A DNA stretch of 64,000 nucleotides from Streptococcus infantis (GCF_021497965.1 NZ_CP046525.1:1364001-1428000); one strand, 5' to 3'. Counted from the stretch's first letter, positions 48,357 to 57,754 are shown. Notes: generated from the sequence alone by a model not told the origin. Program-made: numbers and translations.

Positions 48357-49220
48357 TCATTGCATTAATAGTAATTGTAATTCTGCTTTCCTTCTTGCTT
48401 CTTGATCTGAGATTTTTGTACTATCCCACGCATATGCTACTGATTTTCCTTTGTTATAAATCAACCAAATTTTTAAATTATCAATACTTTCTCTTAATTC
48501 TTTCCAATTATTCTGGTCAATTAACTCTGGCAGTTCCTGACTTGAAACAAATCCCTGTTCAAAAATACGATTTTGGGTCTGAACCTTTAGAGAAGCACTA
48601 TATTGATTGAACTCATCAATTAATTGTTGTTTTATTTCATGAAACAAACTACGTATTGAAGAATTATTCGTCTCCAGATAGTCATTAACAGCATGTTTAA
48701 TTTTAACTTCCCCATTTGGAAAATACACTCGTAACAAATCTATCAAACGAAAGTACAGAGCTTGTTTGGAAACCTCCAAACTTTCTTGTACTTCCTGAAA
48801 ACTATCGCAACTGTAATAGATTTTAGATAATAAGACAATATCTGGCATCAACACTAAAGCAGAAAAAATATTTGCCTCACGTTCTAGTAAACTTTCTTGA
48901 TTTTCGACAGATTCTGTAAAACATGTACCGTTATGGTTTAGAACAAAATGGCCTAATTCATGACATAGGGTGAAATTCTGTTTAACTTTAGGGTTATCCT
49001 TCTCATAAGAAAAACTAATCCCATACTCATCCATTATGGTTAAACCTTCAATCTTGTGATTTGTAAAATGATGACTAATCACTTGAATTTTATTCATCTT
49101 TACACAATGATAAAAAAATAAATTGAAATGATATTTTAGTAGAGGAATATTATTATCTTTCATGTACTGATATAATCGTTGTTTTGTAATGCTACTTATT
49201 CTTAAATACAATTCATCCAA
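48357..49220 (-). CDS. ImmA/IrrE-family metallopeptidase
   Basis: Protein of 287 aa with the zinc site LCHELGHFVLNH at about residues 85-96 and a downstream Glu (LEREANIFSALVLMP), the pattern of ImmA/IrrE proteins. In ICEs and prophages these proteins cleave the XRE repressor to start excision and transfer; the XRE repressor gene lies at 50544-50888. The N-terminal 60 residues look like a small winged helix or adaptor. It has its own -10 box TATAAT at 49278-49283 (minus strand), just behind the terminator of the upstream gene. Confidence 0.9.
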   Translation of the reverse strand: MDELYLRISSITKQRLYQYMKDNNIPLLKYHFNLFFYHCVKMNKIQVISHHFTNHKIEGLTIMDEYGISFSYEKDNPKVKQNFTLCHELGHFVLNHNGTCFTESVENQESLLEREANIFSALVLMPDIVLLSKIYYSCDSFQEVQESLEVSKQALYFRLIDLLRVYFPNGEVKIKHAVNDYLETNNSSIRSLFHEIKQQLIDEFNQYSASLKVQTQNRIFEQGFVSSQELPELIDQNNWKELRESIDNLKIWLIYNKGKSVAYAWDSTKISDQEARRKAELQLLLMQ

Positions 49221-49283
49221 CGAACATTACCTCCTTTGAGTCTTAATGTAACAAACTAAACCAAATTGGTTGAATAAATTATA

Positions 49284-49308
49284 CAAAAAAAGTGGACGGC
49301 TGTCCACT
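49284..49308 (-). terminator. Terminator after the control-module genes
   Basis: Minus strand: AGTGGAC-AGCC-GTCCACT followed by a run of T. Same arms as the hairpin at 31445-31467. Confidence 0.82.
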
Positions 49309-49354
49309 GAATAACTTTTAAATTAAACTATTTTAAAGTGTAGAAAAAATAAGT

Positions 49355-49540
49355 TTATTTCTTTAGTTTCCCACCTATTTTACTTCCGAGCACAGCACTT
49401 AACGGTACAATTGCTGCTGCTATATATTTTCTAGTATTCTTATAAGTTCTTTCATGTTCACCACAAAACAGAGCCTGTGGGGTATAAACCTCCTTATCAC
49501 AATTTAAGAACTTACAAATTTTAATTTTTTTTGATTCCAT
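49355..49540 (-). CDS. Small protein with Cys/His cluster and membrane helix
   Basis: 61 aa: MESKKIKICKFLNCDKEVYT, then LFCGEHERTYKNTRKYIA and a hydrophobic end AAAIVPLSAVLGSKIGGKLK. Cys9, Cys14, Cys28 and His31 could bind one zinc. The gene overlaps the end of the 335-aa gene by 20 bp, so they are translated together. Function unknown. Confidence 0.65.
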   Translation of the reverse strand: MESKKIKICKFLNCDKEVYTPQALFCGEHERTYKNTRKYIAAAIVPLSAVLGSKIGGKLKK

Positions 49541-50528
49541 CTTTCTTTTCCTCTATTAATAACTCCTCTGAATTATCAAGAAGTCTATCAACATTACTAG
49601 TTATACTCTGAGTTAATTTTTCAAATGAGCTTGTGTTCCCCTTTGAGAAATTATCAATCTTCCATGCTAAACTTTTTCCATCATATTTTGGCTCTAATAA
49701 AGTTTGTTCCATAAATCCTTGGTAATTACTTAATACAGCGATCACTGAATCTTGTTCTTCTAACAACGTATAAGCTATGACATTCAATTGCAATGTTGAT
49801 GATAAATAACTAAATGATTGCTGAAGTAAATTACTAATCCTATCTGCATCTTTTGGTTTGAGCTTAGAATTCGTAAAATCAGTACTGTCAGTATAAATCG
49901 ATAACATCAATTTTGAAATAGTAGTATTATTTTCTTTTATTGCTGAAACTAATAAATCTCTTTTCAATAGCTCATTTTTTGTAGCCAAAGCCTCTATAAT
50001 TAATTGTCTTGAACTAAAAAATCCAGAGAATCTATCATTGTATTGACCTTGTTCGACTCTGATGACTAACTCATTCAACGATTCAATTTGTTCAGAAATA
50101 GAAGCTAGCTGACCTTGAATTGCAGAAAGTTCTGGGAGATTCCCAAGTTCTTGAACAGCTCTTTCTTCTAGTGTTACACTACTTTTAATCTTTCCAGACG
50201 CCGTATCTTTAATAACCGCATAAGTTTCACCCGTCTTTCTCCGAATCCCATAGCTCCACTCACCTGTTTTTAATTTTTCTTTTGCTACTTCTGATAATTT
50301 TGCAACATGTTCCACATCATTTTTATCTTCAATGAGTTTTTTTAATAACTCGATTTCAGAAACATGATCAAATAAGTAATTTTTGATTTTATCAGCAATC
50401 ACTAAGGAAGCTTCTTTTTGCAACGGTAGTAAGGAGTATGATTGAAAGTCATAATTATATAATTCCTTTTTTCTGACGTCAATTTCAAAATCCTCAATCT
50501 TAGGTAGTTCAATTTCAAAATTTTCCAT
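49521..50528 (-). CDS. Hypothetical protein of the ICE control module
   Basis: Protein of 335 aa, mostly helical, with a central coiled coil (LSAIQGQLASISEQIESLNE, about 135-160) and a C-terminal helical part. The section YGIRRKTGETYAVIKDTASG may be a small beta domain. It follows the XRE repressor gene by 15 bp and shares its transcript. I do not recognise it. It could be a lysogeny-type accessory factor, an exclusion or an abortive-infection protein; nothing in the sequence decides between them. Confidence 0.7.
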   Translation of the reverse strand: MENFEIELPKIEDFEIDVRKKELYNYDFQSYSLLPLQKEASLVIADKIKNYLFDHVSEIELLKKLIEDKNDVEHVAKLSEVAKEKLKTGEWSYGIRRKTGETYAVIKDTASGKIKSSVTLEERAVQELGNLPELSAIQGQLASISEQIESLNELVIRVEQGQYNDRFSGFFSSRQLIIEALATKNELLKRDLLVSAIKENNTTISKLMLSIYTDSTDFTNSKLKPKDADRISNLLQQSFSYLSSTLQLNVIAYTLLEEQDSVIAVLSNYQGFMEQTLLEPKYDGKSLAWKIDNFSKGNTSSFEKLTQSITSNVDRLLDNSEELLIEEKKDGIKKN

Positions 50529-50543
50529 ATTACAGTTCCTTTA

Positions 50544-50888
50544 TTAATCAGTATCTTTCACAAACGCCTTTTTCCGCTCTTCCATAAACTCAATCAACTC
50601 TTTTTTGAAAACTTTCTTCTCATCATCTGTAAGTCCCGTTGAATTCATACGGAATAGTAATTCTATGTTATCTAAATCATCATCTTTATTTTCTGAATTG
50701 CCAACTAAGTAATCTACTGACACATTTAAAATCTGTGCAATTTTAACTAGATTTTCTTGTGTTGGTTTCTTTACTCCACGTTCCCATGCAGCGTATGCCT
50801 GTTGAGAAATATCAAGTTTTTCAGCAATTTGAGCTTGTGTTAGTTTTACTCGTTTCCTTAGTGTTTTCAAGCGTTCTGCGAATTCCAT
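50544..50888 (-). CDS. XRE-family (cI-like) repressor of the ICE
   Basis: Start ATG at 50888 (upstream GAGGT); a longer frame from 50900 is not needed. 114 aa. N-terminal helix-turn-helix: RLKTLRKRVKLTQAQIAEKL, DISQQAYAAWERGVKKPTQE. A helical C-terminal part (ELLFRMNSTGLTDDEKKVFK) probably makes dimers. It is divergent from the transfer genes. Two operators of the form ACAAC-N5-GTTGT lie between the divergent promoters, so it should repress the transfer operon and itself. The ImmA/IrrE protein of the same module is its likely antagonist. Confidence 0.92.
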   Translation of the reverse strand: MEFAERLKTLRKRVKLTQAQIAEKLDISQQAYAAWERGVKKPTQENLVKIAQILNVSVDYLVGNSENKDDDLDNIELLFRMNSTGLTDDEKKVFKKELIEFMEERKKAFVKDTD

Positions 50889-50930
50889 ATGTGACCTCAA
50901 AAAATTTTTAAAAATTTTAGCAGAAAATCG

Positions 50931-50981
50931 TTGACATTTACAACTGCTGGTTGTATAATATAATCAACAACTAATAGTTGT
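50931..50981 (+). promoter_or_regulatory. Promoter of the conjugation operon with two repressor operators
   Basis: Plus strand: perfect -35 TTGACA (50931-50936), 17-bp spacer, perfect -10 TATAAT (50954-50959). Operator 1 ACAACTGCTGGTTGT (50940-50954) fills the spacer; operator 2 ACAACTAATAGTTGT (50967-50981) covers the start point; centres are 27 bp apart. On the minus strand a promoter for the repressor gene (-35 TTGTAA ending at 50942, -10 TAAAAT near 50915) abuts operator 1, so the repressor can control both directions. Confidence 0.88.
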
Positions 50982-50989
50982 ATAGCGAT

Positions 50990-51412
50990 TGAAAATAATA
51001 ACCTTATCTTCAAGGCTAAATTACGATCTTTGAAAATTTAATAAAAAGTGCGTCTGACAACCAGAAGACTAATCATCAGAACTACACATAAACTTCGTAC
51101 CTTTATTGTAAATGTTTTGGAAAGAAAAGTCAAGCTTCTTTATGGTTGAAGTGAAGATATAAAACATTTTTGTGGGCTTCCACGCATTTCGGACTTTCGC
51201 ACTTTTCCGCATAGTAAAGTGAACTGGCTTCGCCAAAGGGCGTAAGAGAATCCATGAGGTATGATAGTGACTACCTTTTGCGATTGGCTGGGCAAGCGAT
51301 GGTAATTTACGCAAAGCACCTTGCTAAACGTTGCCACCGTGGAAAGAGTAATCTTTCCAACCAAATAACTTTTCTTTACTGCTGTCTATCTTTATTAGAT
51401 AGACCAACTCTC
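50990..51412 (+). other. Long untranslated leader of the transfer operon
   Basis: More than 400 bp between the promoter and the first gene without a coding frame of the expected kind. It ends with two hairpins (51384-51404 and 51413-51449). Such leaders are used for attenuation in Tn916-like elements. The stretch 51180-51340 has a higher G+C content than its surroundings and may hold a structured RNA; I cannot name it. Confidence 0.5.
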
Positions 51413-51449
51413 AAGCTACTAAGTCTTCAAAATTTCTTAGTAGCTTTTT
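51384..51449 (+). terminator. Two consecutive hairpins, the second an intrinsic terminator/attenuator
   Basis: First hairpin GTCTATCT-TTATT-AGATAGAC (51384-51404). Second hairpin AAGCTACTAAG ... CTTAGTAGCTT followed by TTT (51413-51449). They lie between the promoter at 50931 and the DUF961 genes, so read-through must be allowed for transfer. Confidence 0.75.
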
Positions 51450-51537
51450 ACTTAAACAATAAAGGAGAAAACTATGACAAACTTTTTTCGCATCACAATG
51501 TAAAAGACTCTACAATAATTATATCTTCACTGATAGA

Positions 51538-52052
<515 letters not shown>

Positions 52053-52073
52053 TTACATAAAGGAGAAAATTAA

Positions 52074-52535
52074 ATGGCTAAAATTGGATTAAACTACGGA
52101 GAAAAACTACAAATTGCTGACAAAACTTATCGCGTCATCACTGATGGTTTAGACGTCCCGGCAGTCCTTGGAAAATTGACTTTCAGGGGTATTGAAGGAC
52201 CTGATATTATCTTTGAAGAGGATCGTTCACAAAGAAACCCTGACGGTTCATTTGCTCAAATTAATACCGGAGAAGTTCGTGGTATTGTTGTTGCGATTCA
52301 TTCTTCTGTACAACATCAGACACTCTTTTTTACTATTGCAGATATGTCCGAATCTGAAATTGAAGAACTTGGCCTAAAATACCGTGAAGAAATTGAACTA
52401 GATGTTATTGTTATTACGCATACTCACGTAAATCGAAATGATATATTCAAATTATTTGCTTCTAAAATTAAGAAGAAAACAGGAGGCACACCATCCAAGG
52501 AAAATAAATCTGTAGAACATAAAAAGCAAGACTAG
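52074..52535 (+). CDS. DUF961-type conjugation protein (Orf22-like)
   Basis: Protein of 153 aa: MAKIGLNYGEKLQIADKTYR, FRGIEGPDIIFEEDRSQRNP, GEVRGIVVAIHSSVQHQTLF. The last 30 residues are a charged tail. RBS AAAGGAG. It is the second small accessory protein of the transfer operon, 14 bp before the coupling protein gene. Probably binds near oriT or helps replication of the excised element, as shown for HelP-type proteins of ICEBs1; family membership is clear, the exact role is inferred. Confidence 0.85.
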   Translation: MAKIGLNYGEKLQIADKTYRVITDGLDVPAVLGKLTFRGIEGPDIIFEEDRSQRNPDGSFAQINTGEVRGIVVAIHSSVQHQTLFFTIADMSESEIEELGLKYREEIELDVIVITHTHVNRNDIFKLFASKIKKKTGGTPSKENKSVEHKKQD

Positions 52536-52548
52536 GAGGTAAAACATT

Positions 52549-54234
52549 ATGAAACTCTTTACCTATCGAGGACAAAGAGTTCGAATCATTCACCGAAAAA
52601 TTAAGGGAATCACTTGGTTAATTCTGTGGTTTCCTTTTTTATTATCTATTAGCCTTTATACTTACATTCATCTAGAAGAATTAAAAATTCATCCCCTACC
52701 ACAAGCTTATTTTATAGGCGCTGTATTCTTTAGTTCTTCTGTTCTTGCTTGGTTCATTAATCAGCTTTGTTACGAGAAGTTACTCTTCTTTCAAAAAATG
52801 AATAGCTTACGTATTTTATCTAGGTTTTTATTGGAGAATAATCTCTACCTATCAAAAAAAATTAAACGAGAAAATAAGATTAGTGAAAAGATTGAACTTC
52901 CCCAAGTATATCTAAAACAATCACCATATAGAATTGAAATTAGCTTCATCTTAGAAGGGAATAAATTTCAGGATCGTTTCTTAAACCTCGGTTCCACTCT
53001 TGAAGTAATGTTTAATGGAGATTTTCGAAATAAGACTTTCGATAAACGCTTTATCAAATATGAAATTGCCATCAATCGTATTGATAGTCGTATTTCTATT
53101 GATAATGTTATAGTCAAAGGTTCGAAACTACAACTCATGAAAGATGTGACTTGGGACTTTATTGAAGAGCCTCATCTTCTCATTGGCGGTGGAACCGGTG
53201 GAGGTAAAACTGTTGTCCTCATGACCATCATTTATGCACTCGCTAAAATTGGTTTTATTGATATTTGTGATCCCAAAAACTCTGACTTAGCTGGTTTAAA
53301 AAAGATACCAGTCTTTCATAACCGAGTTTATACTAGTAAAGAGGATATCATTAACTGTTTTAAAGAAAATGTAGAGTTTATGGAAAAGCGCTATAAACTA
53401 ATGTCTTCTTCCCATAAGTTTCAAGCTGGTAAGAACTTTACGCACTATGATATGAAACCAAAATTCATTCTAGTCGACGAGTGGGCAGCTCTCATGGCAA
53501 AAATAGACCGTGATTATAGCCAACAAGCCGAACTCATGGAATACTTATCTCAACTCGTCCTAGAAGGCCGACAAGCTGGCATATTCATTATTTTTGCAAT
53601 GCAACGACCTGATGGTGAATTTATCAAAACAGCTCTTAGAGACAACTTTATGAAGCGTCTCTCCGTCGGTCATTTAGAATCAACAGGATATGACATGATG
53701 TTTGGAGATGCAAATAAATCAAAAGAGTTTAAAAAACTTGATGAAATCAACGGAATCCGTATTAAAGGTCGAGGCTATATTGCTAACAACGGTGATTTAG
53801 CAGGCGAATTTTTCTCACCTTATATTCCACTTGATCAAGGTTTCTCCTTTTATGAAGCTTACTCACAAATACCAGTTATCGAATTTGAAGGAGAAGAGTT
53901 CTCTGTCTTTGAAGAATTCCAATCACAAACTAAAACTAAAATAGATACACAGGAGTCTGTTATGGAACTTAAATTTACTAATCGTACCCTTAAAGACTTT
54001 TCTGATGAGCAAAATTTAAAAATGACAACACTACGAAAAATAATCTATCTATTAGAGGAAGAAGGAATGACTTTTGAACGTTCCGACTCTGCTATTTTAG
54101 TAGAATCTTTCCAAGAAAAACTCCTTCTTGAAATACTCTCACAATTTGATGAGGACGGACGCAAATCTTATCCAAAAGCTGTTGAAGCGATTATTAATCA
54201 TCATGGGCTAGGACAAGGGCAAGGGCAAGCCTGA
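52549..54234 (+). CDS. FtsK/SpoIIIE-type coupling protein (TcpA, Orf21-like)
   Basis: Protein of 561 aa that brings relaxase-bound DNA to the secretion channel. Two membrane helices at about 20-42 and 55-74; Walker A GGGTGGGKT at about 214-222; Walker B FILVDEWAAL near 305; AMQRPDG near 352. RBS AGGAGG. The C-terminal 90 residues form a winged-helix-like end that finishes with a short Gly-Gln repeat. The last part runs into the oriT region. Confidence 0.95.
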   Translation: MKLFTYRGQRVRIIHRKIKGITWLILWFPFLLSISLYTYIHLEELKIHPLPQAYFIGAVFFSSSVLAWFINQLCYEKLLFFQKMNSLRILSRFLLENNLYLSKKIKRENKISEKIELPQVYLKQSPYRIEISFILEGNKFQDRFLNLGSTLEVMFNGDFRNKTFDKRFIKYEIAINRIDSRISIDNVIVKGSKLQLMKDVTWDFIEEPHLLIGGGTGGGKTVVLMTIIYALAKIGFIDICDPKNSDLAGLKKIPVFHNRVYTSKEDIINCFKENVEFMEKRYKLMSSSHKFQAGKNFTHYDMKPKFILVDEWAALMAKIDRDYSQQAELMEYLSQLVLEGRQAGIFIIFAMQRPDGEFIKTALRDNFMKRLSVGHLESTGYDMMFGDANKSKEFKKLDEINGIRIKGRGYIANNGDLAGEFFSPYIPLDQGFSFYEAYSQIPVIEFEGEEFSVFEEFQSQTKTKIDTQESVMELKFTNRTLKDFSDEQNLKMTTLRKIIYLLEEEGMTFERSDSAILVESFQEKLLLEILSQFDEDGRKSYPKAVEAIINHHGLGQGQGQA

Positions 54235-54440
54235 CCACAGGTCAGGCGCAGACCGTAGACCGACGTTCCTAGTCCATGATGAAACTTCAACCCCCGGTTT
54301 CTAACAGGGGGGTTACATTTGGCAAAAACGCCACGTCCACCCCTCTTCATTCCTTATAGGAGTTGAGTTTACAGATTTTAAGAAGTGTGTAACTTTCGTC
54401 AAAAAAGTGTGTCACTCTAAAAAAGGAGGTATACTCATGA
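54235..54440 (+). other. Origin of transfer region (oriT)
   Basis: Non-coding stretch between coupling protein and relaxase genes. It contains the inverted repeat AACCCCC-GGTTTCTAACA-GGGGGGTT at 54289-54313, which matches the core of the Tn916 and ICEBs1 oriT (CCCCC ... CTAACAGGGGGG), with the nick expected in the loop side of the repeat. A second inverted repeat (CTGACCACAGGTCAG) lies at 54230-54244. The relaxase MobT should act here. It may also hold the start for replication of the excised circle. Confidence 0.88.
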
Positions 54441-55673
54441 ATGGATAAAATCAGCCCATTCAATCTTAAAAAATTTCGTCAAGAAACTGGAATGAGTCAA
54501 AAACAATTTGCAGAAGCTATTGATCTTCCAACTAGAACCTACCGTTCCTATGAATCCGGAGAACGAGGTTTAACTATCGAAAAGTTCCGAAATCTTAAAG
54601 AGAAATTGGGATTTCATAAAGATTATGAAGAAAATAGACTGCGTGCTAGAATTGACTATGTAAGAATTTCATTCCCATCCCTACGAGATCTAGAAAGCTT
54701 TTGTAAAAACTTTCTCTATTGTCATCTCACTGAATTCACAGAACAAGAAACACGGCTCATGAATTACACTCATCTCTGGCAACGAGGAAATATTTGGATC
54801 TTTGATTTCTTTGATAAAATCGAAACAAAGGATTTTCAAGCTTGCCTTCAATTATCTGGTCAAGGTTGCCGTGAGATGGAAGTTCTTTTAGAACATAAAG
54901 GAGTAACCTGGCAGACATTCTTTCAAAATCTTCTTTATGCTTATGAGGATTGCCGCATTAAACGACTAGATATAGCCCTAGACGAGCTCTACAAGGGGTT
55001 CGGTAAAGAGGATGAACAAATACATCTCCCTGAGTTAATAAAACGTCTATACGCAAAAGAAATCGTCCTAAAGTCACTTAAAAAATGGAATGTGACTGGT
55101 GGAGGTTCTTTTACAAATAATGACGACATGGAAGCAAATCACGGACTATCTATTTATTTTGGTTCCCGTCAAAGTCAACTCTACTTCAACTTCTATGAAA
55201 AACGCTACGAACTTGCTCAACAGGAAAACATCTCCTTGGAAGAATCCTTGGAGATTTTTGGTATCTGGAATCGCTATGAAATTCGCTTTTCCGACCAAAA
55301 AGCACAAGGTACAATCGAGGAATATGTCAATGGAGTGGATCTTGGGGAAATTGCTCGTGGTATCGTTAATAAAGAAATTCAAGTCTATAATGGCACTAAT
55401 CAATTTGGAGCTTATAAACCAGACGAAAAATGGCAAACACTTTTTGGAGGTGTTGAGCCTTTAAAACTATCAACAAGTCCACAACCTTACAGTTTTGAGC
55501 GTACTATTCGCTGGCTAACCCATCAGGTATCGAACTCCTTAGCGCTCGTGAATGAAGCGGATAAAATCATGCAGACGGAGTATATGAAAATGATACAAAA
55601 TAGTGGAGAAATTACAGACCGTGGGAATGCTATGCTAAATCTTATTAAAGCAAATAAACATTATGAAACATAG
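54441..55673 (+). CDS. mobT: MobT-type relaxase / replication initiation factor (Orf20-like)
   Basis: Protein of 410 aa, ATG 54441 after AAGGAGGT. Residues 5-60 are an XRE-type helix-turn-helix (KFRQETGMSQKQFAEAIDLP). Residues 65-350 are a Rep_trans domain: RARIDYVRISFPS, WIFDFFDKIETK, IKRLDIALDELYKG, LYFNFYEKRYEL, NRYEIRFSDQKAQ. This is the relaxase of the Tn916/ICESt3/ICEBs1 superfamily; it nicks oriT and may begin rolling-circle replication. Its target lies directly upstream. Confidence 0.95.
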   Translation: MDKISPFNLKKFRQETGMSQKQFAEAIDLPTRTYRSYESGERGLTIEKFRNLKEKLGFHKDYEENRLRARIDYVRISFPSLRDLESFCKNFLYCHLTEFTEQETRLMNYTHLWQRGNIWIFDFFDKIETKDFQACLQLSGQGCREMEVLLEHKGVTWQTFFQNLLYAYEDCRIKRLDIALDELYKGFGKEDEQIHLPELIKRLYAKEIVLKSLKKWNVTGGGSFTNNDDMEANHGLSIYFGSRQSQLYFNFYEKRYELAQQENISLEESLEIFGIWNRYEIRFSDQKAQGTIEEYVNGVDLGEIARGIVNKEIQVYNGTNQFGAYKPDEKWQTLFGGVEPLKLSTSPQPYSFERTIRWLTHQVSNSLALVNEADKIMQTEYMKMIQNSGEITDRGNAMLNLIKANKHYET

Positions 55674-55686
55674 AGAGGAATTATAC

Positions 55687-55917
55687 ATGGAATATAAAGT
55701 AGAATTAAGCTCACTTGAAGGCTTTAAAGCATGGGCTGGCGCCCTAGATACATTAAATACCGTTCGAGAGCGAGGAGGAATGGATGACTTAACCACTATC
55801 TGTGAAGAAATTTTCAGCGGAGAAATCCCAACCGAAGTACAAATTAATGACTGGCTTTGGTTTGACTCTGACTTTATCTACCAAGCATTAGGTTACGAAG
55901 ACCTATTGGAAAACTAA
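55687..55917 (+). CDS. Small acidic protein of the transfer operon
   Basis: ATG 55687 (site GAGAGG ahead); the longer frame would start inside mobT. 76 aa: MEYKVELSSLEGFKAWAGAL, DTLNTVRERGGMDDLTTICE, IFSGEIPTEVQINDWLWFDS. Strongly acidic. Position and size match accessory proteins of ICESt3-like elements; an anti-restriction role (DNA mimic) is possible because of the charge but is not shown. Its stop overlaps the start of the next gene. Confidence 0.75.
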   Translation: MEYKVELSSLEGFKAWAGALDTLNTVRERGGMDDLTTICEEIFSGEIPTEVQINDWLWFDSDFIYQALGYEDLLEN

Positions 55918-56345
55918 TGTTTAAGAAAATATATAGAGAAGATTTTTTTCTATTACCTGATCAAGAATTTTGGACATTCTACATCCTTTTACGAAAAGGA
56001 AAAGAGTTTTACTATGAATGTGCTGCAAAATCTAGAGAAGAATCTCCTAACTCAAAAGGATTTTATACATACGACCATGCACTATTCACAATAGATGGTG
56101 AGTTAATCAATTTCAACTTAAACATGCGCCTTCTCTCATACACCTATATCAAAAAAAAACAATTAAAGTCAATCAAGAAATATTTAGAAAAGGGAAATAA
56201 TTATGGCTACAAAAAACACAATTTGAAACGAAAGTCTGTCAACTTCCTTAGGAATTTGGGAATTGCCAAGAAAAAAGGACCACAATCAGATTGGACAAAC
56301 GTGGGTGAGGTTAAATGCTCCTCCTCAAAAAGCAAGAGAAGTTAA
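55917..56345 (+). CDS. Hypothetical protein of the transfer operon; 3' end uncertain
   Basis: Overlaps the preceding stop (TAATG). Reads MFKKIYREDFFLLPDQEFWT, LRKGKEFYYECAAKSREESP, then DHALFTIDGELINFNLNMRL. The first 90 residues look genuine. From about 56210 the sequence enters the second error-rich part: another start (ATGGCTACAAAAAACAC at 56203, after AAAGGG) appears in a different frame and breaks at once. The true end of this protein is therefore not certain. Confidence 0.6.
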   Translation: MFKKIYREDFFLLPDQEFWTFYILLRKGKEFYYECAAKSREESPNSKGFYTYDHALFTIDGELINFNLNMRLLSYTYIKKKQLKSIKKYLEKGNNYGYKKHNLKRKSVNFLRNLGIAKKKGPQSDWTNVGEVKCSSSKSKRS

Positions 56346-57480
56346 AGAATTAAAACAAGATCTAGTAAGAGCAGCTACAAAATGAATTGCTGAGGATACT
56401 ACTTCATCACGGGGAGATTGAAAAAGCCAAATAAACGGCTTTATGCAAAAAGGTTCAAAATTATGAATAGCTAATATTTAAAAGGAGTGCTATGAATAAA
56501 TCAAAGAAACTACCTACTAAAAATTAGAGATTATCTCTCAAATTTTGAAAAAAAGAGAGGAAGAAGGAAAACCACCAAAATAAAATTGGGTAAATAAAAA
56601 GACTCGTAAAAATGCTATGATCGGAGGAATTTTTTCCTCCTTTTTATTGTCTAATGGGTTCCTTTCCGAGCGATTACTCTTATCATAATCCAAGTCACTT
56701 CTCTCAAGAAGTATTAAAACATAGACATCACTTCAAATCAACACTAAAATGGAGCCCGCTCATACAACTATCAACTTCCAATACTACTGAATGACTATGT
56801 TATGCTTTATTTTACTCTCTCCCAAGAATATCCGATAAGCAAACAGAGCAAGTTAAACGATTAGAAAACTTCTACAACTTTGTTTCCTGATTCAAATCAC
56901 AAGGTCAAATTCGAAACCCCCAAAGTGAACTTGGTCTCATCTCATTACTGACTGTAGAGGGATAATATTTGCCAGATATAAGATTTTAAATACAAAGAAA
57001 AGAAAAGATCAATAATGAGAATCCCAAAAGGAAATACCAGATAGTTTCAACTACCTTTGCAAGAAAAAATGGAAAATTCTTTATATCGGACTACCGTTAT
57101 CTGCTTTAAAAAAAACATATACAAGCCTGGACAGTTTGAACGAAGAAGAGGAAAAACTAAAATTATCTGCGGGAAGATCACATTCTCTGACTCAAAACAT
57201 ATAGAAAAGTAGATAAAACCTTTCTTACGATTTTTCTTTACAAATTATACTAGCAATCAAGATAATTTAAATTTAATTGCACCAGATATCACTTGTTGTG
57301 TATAATACAAAAATTTTAAAACTATCGTACTATATTTATCTTAAAAATGAAAGAGGGACCACTATTGCTTATGTGCAATTACTTTTGAAGTTGGAGGAAG
57401 TTACTCACTCAGAAAACTTACTTTTACCCTCTCAGAAAAAGAACAGAAGTAAATGTCACAAAATTAGAACACACCATTCA
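56203..57480 (+). other. Frame-broken transfer-module genes, not identified
   Basis: Short starts with ribosome sites are visible (AAAGGAGTG before ATG at about 56492), but every frame stops soon. A hairpin with T-run around 56622-56646 (GGAGGAAT...TTTTCCTCC) may be a terminator. The order of Tn916/ICESt3-like elements suggests small accessory or anti-restriction genes here. I cannot name them. Confidence 0.4.
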
Positions 57481-57483
57481 TTA

Positions 57484-57752
57484 AATTATGCAAACGAGAC
57501 AAGAAATAGCGAGAGAAACATATGAATACTGGAAATCTCACGAACATTTCTTCAATGTGAATGCCGTTTGGATATAGGGAGCATTTGCTGTTCTATTAGC
57601 CATTAAAGCATGGCGCAATAGTCTTGCGATTACTCCCCCTTTCAGTACTAGGATTTTATGCCGTCATCGTCTCCCTGACCAAAGGGACAAAGATATCTTG
57701 AAAGCTTTGGTTGGTGCCTTAGACCTTTTCGGAATGAAAACAGGTCTTTAAT
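57484..57752 (+). pseudogene. Small membrane protein of the conjugation module, frame-broken
   Basis: Across two frames: QTRQEIARETYEYWKSHEHF, a membrane segment AFAVLLAIKAWRN, a second one VLGFYAVIVSLTKGTKD and LVGALDLFGMKTG. It stands directly ahead of the TcpE-like gene, as small membrane subunits do in Tn916-type modules. Family not certain. Confidence 0.5.
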
Positions 57753-57754
57753 CC

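Noticed and set aside
51069-51364. Minus-strand frames in the leader of the transfer operon
   Set aside because: No ribosome site and unlikely composition; the region is the untranslated leader of the plus-strand operon.
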